In this document: positions 1 to 7,231 of the stretch, piece by piece
Numbering within the stretch: the stretch's first letter is position 1
Layout: each line of letters opens with the position of its first letter
Notes under the pieces: generated by a model
What the model saw: the letters and a program-made list of their open reading frames with translations, nothing else
What the model was told of the DNA's origin: nothing
Databases searched by the model: none
NCBI GenBank assembly: GCA_913061335.1
Contig: CAJXTP010000060.1
Span: 1 to 13,845, forward strand
Length of the DNA: 13,845 nt
Reading direction: 5' to 3'
Origin: an uncultured Loktanella sp.
GTDB taxonomy: Bacteria > Pseudomonadota > Alphaproteobacteria > Rhodobacterales > Rhodobacteraceae
Position numbers and translations under genes: made by a program

Positions 1-25
1 GCTCGGAGATGTGTATAAGAGACAG
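1..25 (+). other. Nextera/Tn5 adapter remnant (non-genomic)
   Basis: Bases 7-25 are exactly the 19-base Tn5 mosaic end used in Nextera libraries. The preceding six bases GCTCGG match the tail of the Nextera read-2 adapter. This is library sequence left on the contig end, not genome. It happens to be in frame with the following gene, so automatic gene calls would begin with the false residues MYKRQ. Confidence 0.96.
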
Positions 26-703
26 GTGTTCCAAACTGGATGGCTCGGTGTGCTTTATGTCGGCCTTATCGGGTCCACCACATTCGCGGTGGTCTTAGCC
101 GTTGAGCATACCAGCGTCGCCAATGTCGTGTTCATCTTTGCAGCGATGCCAATCTTTGCCCTGATATTCAGCCGCATATTGTTGGGTGAACCGATCCGCA
201 GACGCATGGTGTTTACGATGATCGCCGTGATCGCAGGGCTTTGCATCATCGGGTACGGGTCGCAATCATCGCAGATCGCATCATGGAAAGGCGACCTGTG
301 GGCGCTTTATGTCGCTGCTGCCTATGCCTTGGCACTGACGGTGCTGCGAATGCTAAAAGGAACGTCCATGGTCCCTGCAATTCCGATCGCCTATATCGGG
401 GCTGCGTTGTTGGTCGGTCTGTTTATCGACCCTATTCCAGCGTTTTCAGCGCAATGGCCGACGTTTGTGGCCCACGGAGTATTTATCGGATTTGCCACCT
501 GCCTGCTGACAATCGGCCCCCGTTACATCAGCGCCGCTGAGGTAGCATTGCTGGTTTTACTGGAATCAGTCCTCGCCCCATTGTTGATCTGGGCCATTGC
601 CGACGAGCATCCGGGCAGGTGGGCGATCATCGGCGGCATGGTGGTTATCGGGGCGCTAATCATTTCCAATGTCGTGGCCTTGCGCCGCAGGGCTTCCCCC
701 TGA
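26..703 (+). CDS. EamA/DMT-family membrane transporter, 5'-truncated
   Basis: This is the C-terminal part (about 226 residues) of a drug/metabolite-superfamily permease in the inner membrane. It is almost entirely alternating hydrophobic segments, as expected for a 10-helix EamA protein of about 290-300 residues, so roughly 70 N-terminal residues lie off the contig. The stretch around GSTTFAVVLAVEHTSVANVV followed by LLGEPI is the typical end of the first EamA repeat (helices 3-5). The second repeat begins near the segment KGDLWALYVAAAYALA and ends in a short basic tail (LRRRASP). The true coding sequence starts before base 26. The open frame extends into the adapter only by chance, so the GTG at 11 is not a start. 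The substrate cannot be told from sequence. It ends 42 bases before aroC on the same strand and could be cotranscribed with it. Confidence 0.88.
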   Translation: MFQTGWLGVLYVGLIGSTTFAVVLAVEHTSVANVVFIFAAMPIFALIFSRILLGEPIRRRMVFTMIAVIAGLCIIGYGSQSSQIASWKGDLWALYVAAAYALALTVLRMLKGTSMVPAIPIAYIGAALLVGLFIDPIPAFSAQWPTFVAHGVFIGFATCLLTIGPRYISAAEVALLVLLESVLAPLLIWAIADEHPGRWAIIGGMVVIGALIISNVVALRRRASP

Positions 704-745
704 CCGCTGTTTGCAATATTCGGTACACAAGCAAGGAGCATCCAC

Positions 746-1852
746 ATGTCGATCAACAGCTTTGGCCATCTTTTCAAGTTCACCACATGGGGCGAGAGCC
801 ATGGACCCGCCTTGGGGGCAACGGTTGATGGCTGCCCGCCGAATGTGCCGCTTGATGCGCCGATGATCCAACAGTGGCTTAATAAACGCCGCCCTGGGTT
901 GAACAAGAACACCACGCAGCGGCAAGAGGCCGATGCCGTCAAAATCCTGTCTGGCGTGTTTGAAGGCCGGACCACTGGCACGCCCATTCAGCTGATGATC
1001 GAAAACACTGATCAGCGGTCAAAGGATTATGGCGATATCGCCAATACATTCCGGCCCGGTCATGCGGATATTACGTATCACCAGAAATACGGCCTACGCG
1101 ATTATCGCGGTGGTGGCCGATCATCTGCGCGTGAAACTGCGTCCCGTGTTGCTGCTGGTGGTGTGGCGCGCGAAGCCATTGCGGCGATTGCGCCCAACGT
1201 TCAAATCCGTGGCTATATGACCCAGATGGGCGCCAAAAAAATAGACCCTAAAAAGGTCGATTGGAACCAAATCGATCAGAATGATTTCTTCTGCCCCGAT
1301 ATGGACGCCGCTGCTGAATGGAACGACTATTTGGCGTGGCTGCGCAAGGATGACCACAACTCTGTCGGCGCAATCATTGAAGTCGTCGCGCGCGGCGTCC
1401 CTGCAGGCATTGGTGCACCGGTTTATGCCAAGTTAGACACTGATTTGTCCGCGGCCATGATGTCAATTAACGCCGTAAAAGGCGTCGAGATTGGCGAAGG
1501 CATGGCCGCCGCTACCCTCACAGGTCGCGAAAATGCTGACGAGATTTTCATGGGGGCTGACGGCCAACCCACCTATTCATCCAATCACGCCGGCGGCATT
1601 CTGGGCGGCATCAGCACAGGCCAAGACATCGTTGTGCGATTTGCAGTCAAACCGACTTCGTCGATTTTGTCGCCACGCCAGTCGATCCGCATGGACGGCA
1701 CCCCAACTGAAGTCATCACCAAGGGTCGCCACGACCCGTGCGTCGGCATTCGTGCTGTGCCTGTAGGCGAGGCAATGATGGCCTGCGTGATCCTAGATCA
1801 CCTGCTACTGGACCGTGGACAAACAGGCGGCGTACGCGGCAAAATCGGATGA
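746..1852 (+). CDS. aroC: Chorismate synthase
   Basis: Chorismate synthase (EC 4.2.3.5) catalyses the last step of the shikimate pathway: 5-enolpyruvylshikimate 3-phosphate loses phosphate to give chorismate, with reduced FMN as cofactor. At 368 residues it has normal family length. All three family signatures are visible: WGESHGPALGATVDG at residues 15-29, DYRGGGRSSARETASRVAAG at 119-138, and GRHDPCVGIRAVPVGEAM at 327-344. His18 (in GESHG) and His106 (in RPGHAD) match the two invariant active-site histidines of the family. The ATG at 746 has a strong Shine-Dalgarno AAGGAG at 733-738, seven bases upstream. Its stop codon overlaps the next gene's start (ATGA at 1849-1852), so the two are probably translationally coupled. 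Soluble cytoplasmic enzyme. Identification is very secure. Confidence 0.98.
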   Translation: MSINSFGHLFKFTTWGESHGPALGATVDGCPPNVPLDAPMIQQWLNKRRPGLNKNTTQRQEADAVKILSGVFEGRTTGTPIQLMIENTDQRSKDYGDIANTFRPGHADITYHQKYGLRDYRGGGRSSARETASRVAAGGVAREAIAAIAPNVQIRGYMTQMGAKKIDPKKVDWNQIDQNDFFCPDMDAAAEWNDYLAWLRKDDHNSVGAIIEVVARGVPAGIGAPVYAKLDTDLSAAMMSINAVKGVEIGEGMAAATLTGRENADEIFMGADGQPTYSSNHAGGILGGISTGQDIVVRFAVKPTSSILSPRQSIRMDGTPTEVITKGRHDPCVGIRAVPVGEAMMACVILDHLLLDRGQTGGVRGKIG

Positions 1853-2493
1853 TACTGCGCGACAGGCTGCGCGCACATTTGGTTGCGACCAGCATTCCTG
1901 ACGCGGCGCATGATGTGGCGCACACAGATCGCGTTTGGGCAAATGCTCAAGTCATCGCTGCCGGTGAAATGCCGTGCGACATGACTGTCTTGCTTGCCGC
2001 ATGTTATTTCCACGACCTTGTCACGCTTCCCAAGGACAGTTCTGATCGTGCGCATGCCTCGGCTATGTCCGCAGATGCCGCAAAACCTGTTCTGCTGGAG
2101 CTGGGCTTAACGGATGATCAAATTACAAACGCATGCCACGCGATTACGGCTCATAGTTTTTCCGCGAACATTGTGCCGACAACTGCAGAGGCGAAAATCC
2201 TGCAAGACGCGGACCGGATTGAAGCGCTCGGCGCAATTGGGATCGCGCGTTGTTTTGCGACCACTGGTGTTATGGGTGGCGGGCTTTTTCACGGGCTGGA
2301 CCCATTTGGAAAAGGCCGTGACCTAGACGACAAAGCCTATGCAGTGGATCACTTTAAGCTCAAACTTCTCCTTCTGCCAGATACGATGCAAACCGCATCT
2401 GGGCGCGCATTGGCCAAGACCCGCGCCGATGTCCTGCGTGGATTTCTAGACCAGCTGGCTATCGAATTGGGTGTGCCTGTCAGCGGATGGTAG
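1849..2493 (+). CDS. YedJ-like HD-domain metal-dependent hydrolase
   Basis: A 214-residue cytoplasmic protein of the HD phosphohydrolase superfamily. The metal-binding pattern is complete: His25 in AHTDRVW, His55-Asp56 in ACYFHDLVTLPK, and Asp120 in AKILQDADRIEALGAIGIAR. The conserved blocks HAITAHSFSA and DDKAYAVDHFKLKLLLLP are those of the E. coli YedJ-type family, whose substrate is not established to my knowledge. HD enzymes commonly cleave phosphomonoesters or phosphodiesters of nucleotides, so a nucleotide-like substrate is only a guess. The ATG at 1849 was chosen because it overlaps the aroC stop as ATGA and begins the family's conserved N-terminal helix. Longer open-frame starts lie inside aroC. 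The 3' end overlaps the convergent transporter gene by 14 bases. Confidence 0.88.
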   Translation: MILRDRLRAHLVATSIPDAAHDVAHTDRVWANAQVIAAGEMPCDMTVLLAACYFHDLVTLPKDSSDRAHASAMSADAAKPVLLELGLTDDQITNACHAITAHSFSANIVPTTAEAKILQDADRIEALGAIGIARCFATTGVMGGGLFHGLDPFGKGRDLDDKAYAVDHFKLKLLLLPDTMQTASGRALAKTRADVLRGFLDQLAIELGVPVSGW

Positions 2494-3352
2494 GCTGCTT
2501 GGACAATTGCACCGCCAGAATGCCACCAGCGATAATAACCACACCAACAACATCGATCAGTCCTAGCCTTTCGCCAAGAAAAATTGCTGCTGTCGCGACA
2601 CCCAGAAATGGGTTGAGGAAGTGAAACGTCGACGCCTTAACTGCGCCAATGCGACCAACCAATATGAACCAAACCCATGTGGCGGCTAAGCCGGGGACCA
2701 GGGTCGTATAGATAAACGCCACGATCAGTTGCCAATTCCATGTGACGTCAAATGTTTCAAGCGCGAGAGCTGGACCCCATAATATCGCACTTCCCACAAG
2801 CATTTGAAGTCCAACAATCATCAACACGTTGCCGCCCGAGCTTGCGCCCATCACCGCGAGGGTCGCGATGGTCAATGACACGACACCGATTGCGCACAGC
2901 ACAATACCAAACATGTCGACCCCACCTTGCAAACGCGCACCCATAATCAAGCCCACTCCAATGACGCCTGCGATCAGGCCTGCGATGCCCAAGGACCGAA
3001 TGCGTTGCCCCATCAGCAGCCAGCCAGCCAGAGCCACGAGCAGCGGCATTGTTGACGCGATGATCGCTGCCAATGATGCCTCGATCGTCTGCATCGCAAC
3101 GAAGTTCATCCCAAGGTAAAGCGCGTTTTGGCAGACCCCGAAAATGAGCACGCCGGCCCATTGGCGACGGCTGAGGCGGAACGACTGCCCCAAGATCCAC
3201 GCGAGGCTCACGCCGATGACGCCCGACACTAAAAAGCGAAGGGCGAGCGCCGTCAACGGCGGCGCGAATTCGACGATAATGCGGGCAGATGTGAACGCGG
3301 ACGACCACATCGCGGCAAATGCCAGACCCATCAAGATTGCTTTGATATCCAT
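2480..3352 (-). CDS. EamA/DMT-family membrane transporter
   Basis: A 290-residue inner-membrane permease of the drug/metabolite transporter superfamily, with the usual two EamA repeats and about ten hydrophobic helices. Repeat 1 starts with the family-typical block LMGLAFAAMWSSAFTSARI and includes ASLAAIIASTMPLLVALAGW. Repeat 2 includes FIYTTLVPGLAATWVWF and FHFLNPFLGVATAAIFLGE. The ATG at 3352 (MDIKAILMG) is preferred. A longer in-frame start at 3406 would add 18 hydrophilic residues encoded by the HU gene's terminator hairpin. No good Shine-Dalgarno precedes 3352, and a 6-bp inverted repeat (3352-3357 with 3365-3370) abuts the start. It is most likely an exporter of a small metabolite, but the substrate is unknown. 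It differs clearly from the truncated EamA protein at the window start and is not a local duplicate. The C-terminus overlaps the HD gene. Confidence 0.92.
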   Translation of the reverse strand: MDIKAILMGLAFAAMWSSAFTSARIIVEFAPPLTALALRFLVSGVIGVSLAWILGQSFRLSRRQWAGVLIFGVCQNALYLGMNFVAMQTIEASLAAIIASTMPLLVALAGWLLMGQRIRSLGIAGLIAGVIGVGLIMGARLQGGVDMFGIVLCAIGVVSLTIATLAVMGASSGGNVLMIVGLQMLVGSAILWGPALALETFDVTWNWQLIVAFIYTTLVPGLAATWVWFILVGRIGAVKASTFHFLNPFLGVATAAIFLGERLGLIDVVGVVIIAGGILAVQLSKQPTIR

Positions 3353-3390
3353 TGGGCGACACTTGCCCAACACCGTCGGAGGCGCAATGC

Positions 3391-3422
3391 AAAAAGGGCC
3401 GCCCATGACAGGCAGCCCTTTT
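3391..3422 (-). terminator. Rho-independent terminator of the HU gene
   Basis: An inverted repeat pairs 3392-3403 with 3411-3422. The stem has 11 base pairs and one mismatch (3400/3414), and the loop is the seven bases CATGACA. Read on the minus strand, the stem is followed by five T residues (complement of 3391-3395). It lies 22 bases after the HU stop codon and 38 bases before the downstream transporter start, so the two genes probably have separate transcripts. Confidence 0.85.
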
Positions 3423-3444
3423 CAAATCAGTGCCATAAAGCGAC

Positions 3445-3732
3445 TTAGTCGTTTACGGAATCTTTCAGTGCCTTCGCGATTGTCATTTTGACAACCTTGT
3501 CAGCGTCCTTTTTGATCTGCTCACCCGTTGCTGGGTTGCGAACCATACGCTCTGGACGTTCGCGGCAATAGATTTTGCCAACACCTGGAAGAGTGACAGC
3601 ACCGCCGCCCGAAACTTCACGTGTGATCAGGCCGCATACTGCGTCCAGCGCCGCGCTTGCGGCTTTTTTGTCTGCGCCCATTTCGTCTGCAAGTGCTGCG
3701 ACGAGCTGTGCTTTGGTCATTGGTTTTGCCAT
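3445..3732 (-). CDS. HU-family DNA-binding protein
   Basis: A 95-residue histone-like nucleoid protein that binds and bends DNA as a dimer. The N-terminal helical half begins MAKPMTKAQLVAALADEMG. The saddle core LPGVGKIYCRERPERMV (residues 48-64) leads into the DNA-intercalating arm tip RNPATGE (65-71), and a C-terminal helix KMTIAKALKDSVND closes the fold. Length is close to the 90 residues usual for HU. The ATG at 3732 is chosen because AAGGAG (3741-3746) sits eight bases upstream and HU homology starts here. The frame runs open further upstream, but those residues lack HU character. It has its own terminator. I cannot say from sequence whether it forms homodimers or pairs with another HU, so I give no hupA/hupB symbol. 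Confidence 0.95.
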   Translation of the reverse strand: MAKPMTKAQLVAALADEMGADKKAASAALDAVCGLITREVSGGGAVTLPGVGKIYCRERPERMVRNPATGEQIKKDADKVVKMTIAKALKDSVND

Positions 3733-3740
3733 TTTCTGGT

Positions 3741-3746
3741 CTCCTT
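3741..3746 (-). promoter_or_regulatory. Shine-Dalgarno site that fixes the HU start
   Basis: AAGGAG on the minus strand ends eight bases before the ATG at 3732. It selects that codon over a longer in-frame start at 3825. Confidence 0.85.
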
Positions 3747-3864
3747 CGTTTGCCCGCCCTATGGGGCCTCTTACCTGCTCAGTTAACGGTATCTTGTGTC
3801 TTACCACAACAATTAGTGTGCCCATTTCCCCTAAAAATGGCGATTTTTCTTCGTTTTCGTGGGG

Positions 3865-5334
3865 TCAGAGGAACGCAGTCTCTTCAAAACTGCGCAGCTT
3901 ACGGCTGTGAATGCGTTCTAGCGGCATCTCGCGCAAGATCTCCATCGCATGAATTCCGATGCGCAGATGGCTCGCAACTTGGGTTTTGTAGAAATCAGAC
4001 GCCATGCCAGGCAGCTTTAATTCGCCATGCAGAGGTTTATCGCTGACGCACAACAGCGTCCCGTATGGCACACGAAACCGGAACCCGTTAGCCGCAATTG
4101 TCGCACTTTCCATATCCAGTGCGATGGCCCGCGACTGTGACAACCGCTGCACGGGGCCGGAATGTTCCCGCAGTTCCCAATTCCGGTTGTCAATTGTCGC
4201 CACGGTCCCTGTCCGCATGATCCGCTTTAGTTCATAGCCTTCAAGCTTGGTGACATCGGCCACGGCAGTTTCCAACGCGATCTGAATTTCGGCCAGTGCA
4301 GGGATCGGGACCCAAACAGGCAGGTCATCGTCCAAAACATGGTCTTCGCGCAGATACGCATGAGCCAGAACAAAGTCGCCAAGCCGCTGTGAATTGCGCA
4401 GCCCAGCGCAATGTCCAACCATCAGCCAAGCATGCGGGCGCAGCACAGCGATGTGATCGGTCGCGGTTTTCGCATTCGACGGACCCACACCGATATTCAC
4501 CAACGTGATCCCGCCACCACCTTTGCGCTTCAAATGAAAGGTCGGCATTTGCGGCAGTTTTGCAGGCACTTTCATCGGGGCATCCGCTGTCGTGATCTCG
4601 ACGTTCCCCGTTCCTACGAAACTCGTGTAGCCGCTATTTGCATCAGCCAACATCGCACGCGCGAAAGCCTCGAACTCTTCGATATAGAACTGGTAGTTCG
4701 TGAACAAAATGTGGTTCTGAAAGTGCTCTGCGGCGGTGGCTGTGTAATGCGACAAACGCGCTAACGAATAATCGACCCGCTGTGCGGTAAACGGCGCCAA
4801 GGGGCGCGCGCCATCAGGGTACAAGAACCCTACGCCGTTCACGATATTGTCGTGGGTCGTGGCAAGGTCAGGCACATCAAAACGGTCACGCAGCGTGAAA
4901 TTGAGCGCGCCATCTTGTGGAACCGAAACGCTTGAATCATTGGCAACGGCGAAATGCACAGGCATCTCGGTCGATGACACGCCGATTTCAACCGGCACAC
5001 CGTGGCTTTCGATCAGCAAACCAATCTGCTGTTCCAGATAATGTGCAAACAAATCGGGGCGCGTGACGGTCGTGGCATACATGCCCGGTTCAGCTACATG
5101 ACCAAACGACAATCGGCTATCGGTTTTGGCATAGCTGGTCGTGGTCAGCCGGATTTCGGGATAATAGGCCCGCATCCGCAGCGCGGGTTGGCCCTGCGTA
5201 ATTGCGGCGTTGAACCCGTCACACAGGAATTTGGACGCGATGGTATAAAGCTCTTGAAGGCGCGCCACTGCTGCTTTTGGATCAGTAAACATTTCATGCG
5301 CGGCGACGTCAGGGGTCTGGAAAGTTGGGTTCAT
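3865..5334 (-). CDS. amn: AMP nucleosidase
   Basis: AMP nucleosidase (EC 3.2.2.4) hydrolyses AMP to adenine and ribose 5-phosphate in the cytoplasm. At 489 residues it has the normal family length. Residues 1 to about 190 form the family-specific N-terminal domain. From about 270 on is a nucleoside-phosphorylase-like catalytic domain with GVGPSNAK (282-289), GHCAGLR (307-313), the ribose/base-binding DMESATIA (407-414) and SDKPLHGELK (431-440). The C-terminus LERIHSRKLRSFEETAF is also characteristic. The ATG at 5334 overlaps the upstream adenine deaminase stop as ATGA (5334-5331), indicating translational coupling. The deaminase would consume the adenine released here, so the pair forms a short AMP-to-hypoxanthine route. 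No clear terminator follows; only an A/T-only hairpin lies between it and the HU gene. Confidence 0.95.
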   Translation of the reverse strand: MNPTFQTPDVAAHEMFTDPKAAVARLQELYTIASKFLCDGFNAAITQGQPALRMRAYYPEIRLTTTSYAKTDSRLSFGHVAEPGMYATTVTRPDLFAHYLEQQIGLLIESHGVPVEIGVSSTEMPVHFAVANDSSVSVPQDGALNFTLRDRFDVPDLATTHDNIVNGVGFLYPDGARPLAPFTAQRVDYSLARLSHYTATAAEHFQNHILFTNYQFYIEEFEAFARAMLADANSGYTSFVGTGNVEITTADAPMKVPAKLPQMPTFHLKRKGGGGITLVNIGVGPSNAKTATDHIAVLRPHAWLMVGHCAGLRNSQRLGDFVLAHAYLREDHVLDDDLPVWVPIPALAEIQIALETAVADVTKLEGYELKRIMRTGTVATIDNRNWELREHSGPVQRLSQSRAIALDMESATIAANGFRFRVPYGTLLCVSDKPLHGELKLPGMASDFYKTQVASHLRIGIHAMEILREMPLERIHSRKLRSFEETAFL

Positions 5335-7130
5335 GGTGTATCCTCAAACAATTCAGTGATCTCGAATTTAATCACGTCGACCAAGCCAAGATCGGAAATA
5401 CGTAACGCGGGAATGACAACAAGTGCCAAAAGCGAATGTTGCATATAGGCGTTGTTCAATGTGCAGCCGCATGCCGCCATCGCCGCGACCATCTGGTCCG
5501 CATTCGCCGCAACATTGACCGCGGCGCAATCCGACATCAGGCCCGCGATCGGCAGTTTCACCAGCGCGATCTCGACCCCGTCTTTCCAGACACTGACACC
5601 ACCACCGACGTCACCCAAGCGGTTCGCCGCTGCGGCCATCATCGCACGATCAGTCCCGACGACGATCATATGGTGACTGTCATGGGCGACGGTCGAGGCC
5701 ATCGCCATTTTGCCTGTATAACCAAAGCCAGACACAAACCCGTTCATCACATCACCCGTCGCACGGTGCCGTTCGACAAGCGCGATCTGGCAAACGTCGC
5801 CCTGACCTTCGGCAACCCCGTTCTGCACGGGCAGATCAGCGGTCAACGCCTCCGTCGGTGCTTGGTTTTCGACGACACCGATCACTTTAGCGGTGACCGT
5901 ATTACGGCCATCTGGTGCTACGATTTCGAAATCGACATCGGTCAGAGATTTGCCAAGATGCACAGTCTGCCGCGCCGCATCAGGCCAATCGTAGTGCGGG
6001 CAATCCACCGTGATCTTACCATTCAGGGCTACGGTTTGGCCACGCGCGATCACATGCTCAATCGGCAAGGTCGTTAGGTCAGACGTCAGGATCATATCCG
6101 CCCGCCGCCCTGGCGCGATGCTACCTAGCTCTCGTTCCAATCCAAAATGTGTGGCGGTGTTAATCGTTGCCATTTGCAGCGCGATTAACGGATCGCAGCC
6201 GCAATCAATTGCATGACGCACAACGCGGTTCATATGCCCGTCATTCACAAGCGTGGCCGCCATGCAATCATCGGTACATAAGATGAAGTTGCGCGGATCA
6301 AGGCCCTTTTCGGTCACAGCCGTAATCTGGCTTTCGACATCATACCAAGCCGATCCAAGGCGCATCATCGACTTCATGCCCAAACGCACACGCGCAATCG
6401 CGTCTGCCTCGGCGGTACCTTCGTGATCATCCGCAGGACCACCAGCAACATAGGCCGCAAAAGGGATACCCTTGTCAGGGCTGGCGTAATGCCCGCCCAC
6501 GGTTTTACCCGCATTCATGGTAGCTGCAATTTCAGCAAGCATTTGCGGATCACCGTTGATGACGCCCGGAAAATTCATCATCTCACCAAGCCCGATAATA
6601 CCGGGCCATGCCATTGCCTCGGCCACATCAGTCGCGGAAATTTCAAAACCTGTGGTTTCCAAACCGGGAGCGGACGGCGCGCAAGACGGCATCTGGGTAT
6701 AGATGTTGATCGGCTGCATCATCGCCTCGTCATGCATCATGCGCACGCCGTCCAGGCCCAGCACATTCGCAATCTCATGCGGATCAGTGAACATGGTGGT
6801 GGTACCATGTGGAATGACAGCCGCGGCAAATTCGGCAGGGGTCAGCATACCGGACTCGATATGCATATGGCCGTCGCACAGACCGGGGATCAAATAACGA
6901 CCGTTCGCCTCAACCACCTGTGTGTCTGGGCCAATGCAATGGGATGCGTCGACGCCAACATAGGCAAAACGCCCGTGCGCAATAGCAACCTGCCAGCCGT
7001 CCAGAATTTCGCGGGTTTGAACGTTGACCAGCTTACCGCCACGCACGATCATTTCTGCAGGGATACGGCCCGCAGCAACGGCGACCAGATGGGGCGCTTC
7101 ATCCGCCCAAGATGTGATGTGATTTTCCAT
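5331..7130 (-). CDS. ade: Adenine deaminase
   Basis: Adenine deaminase (EC 3.5.4.2) of the amidohydrolase superfamily converts adenine to hypoxanthine and ammonia using active-site metal. From the ATG at 7130 it has 599 residues. Visible motifs are the metal-binding DGHMHIES (HxH, residues 88 and 90), the block TDPHEIANVLG (115-125), LGEMMNFPGV (181-190), GGHYASP (212-218), CTDDCMAATLVNDGH (285-299), and the closing segment ATHFGLERELGSIAPGRRAD. Residues from about 420 to the end form the family's C-terminal domain, including HDSHHMIVVG. The start is uncertain. An in-frame GTG at 7145 would add five residues. I prefer ATG 7130 because homologues begin near ITSWADEAP, although no Shine-Dalgarno sits before it. 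It is the first gene of a coupled pair with AMP nucleosidase. Confidence 0.93.
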   Translation of the reverse strand: MENHITSWADEAPHLVAVAAGRIPAEMIVRGGKLVNVQTREILDGWQVAIAHGRFAYVGVDASHCIGPDTQVVEANGRYLIPGLCDGHMHIESGMLTPAEFAAAVIPHGTTTMFTDPHEIANVLGLDGVRMMHDEAMMQPINIYTQMPSCAPSAPGLETTGFEISATDVAEAMAWPGIIGLGEMMNFPGVINGDPQMLAEIAATMNAGKTVGGHYASPDKGIPFAAYVAGGPADDHEGTAEADAIARVRLGMKSMMRLGSAWYDVESQITAVTEKGLDPRNFILCTDDCMAATLVNDGHMNRVVRHAIDCGCDPLIALQMATINTATHFGLERELGSIAPGRRADMILTSDLTTLPIEHVIARGQTVALNGKITVDCPHYDWPDAARQTVHLGKSLTDVDFEIVAPDGRNTVTAKVIGVVENQAPTEALTADLPVQNGVAEGQGDVCQIALVERHRATGDVMNGFVSGFGYTGKMAMASTVAHDSHHMIVVGTDRAMMAAAANRLGDVGGGVSVWKDGVEIALVKLPIAGLMSDCAAVNVAANADQMVAAMAACGCTLNNAYMQHSLLALVVIPALRISDLGLVDVIKFEITELFEDTP

Positions 7131-7135
7131 CCCCA

Positions 7136-7164
7136 ATGATTTCACTGAATTTGAAAACCTTCAA
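7136..7164 (-). promoter_or_regulatory. Possible promoter of the ade-amn pair
   Basis: On the minus strand, TTGAAG (7164-7159) and AATCAT (7141-7136) are separated by exactly 17 bases. Each matches the sigma-70 consensus at four of six positions. The expected transcription start would fall at about 7130-7129, on the adenine deaminase ATG, which would give a leaderless message. Such weak matches also arise by chance. Confidence 0.3.
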
Positions 7165-7173
7165 GGGGGGGGC

Positions 7174-7205
7174 AAAAGGCCGCCAAGCGATGTGCAAGGC
7201 GGCCT
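7174..7205 (-). terminator. Rho-independent terminator after cytochrome c gene
   Basis: A perfect 8-bp GC-rich stem pairs AGGCCGCC (7177-7184) with GGCGGCCT (7198-7205) across a 13-base loop. On the minus strand it is followed by TTTT. It lies 26 bases after the cytochrome c stop and only 43 bases before the adenine deaminase ATG, so it should close the copper chaperone/cytochrome transcript. Confidence 0.9.
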
Positions 7206-7231
7206 AATCCGAAAAACAGTCGTTAGTAGGC

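Noticed and set aside
26..3352. Two EamA transporters around aroC and the HD gene as a local duplication or mobile unit
   Set aside because: The two proteins are visibly different in sequence and on opposite strands. No terminal repeats or transposase are present, and the family is abundant in roseobacters.
3353..3406. Longer N-terminus for the second EamA transporter, starting at 3406
   Set aside because: The added residues are encoded partly by the HU terminator hairpin and do not look like an EamA N-terminus.
3733..3825. Longer N-terminus for the HU protein, starting at 3825
   Set aside because: The extra 31 residues have no HU character, and a strong ribosome site sits just before the ATG at 3732.
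3833..3848. Inverted repeat AAAAAT-GGCG-ATTTTT between amn and the HU gene
   Set aside because: The stem contains only A-T pairs and has a four-base loop, so it would be very weak as a terminator. It may be chance in an AT-rich promoter stretch.
7165..7172. G8 homopolymer as a phase-variation switch
   Set aside because: It lies between a terminator and a gene start, not in a coding region. One short tract without evidence of length change is not enough, and it may be misread in sequencing.
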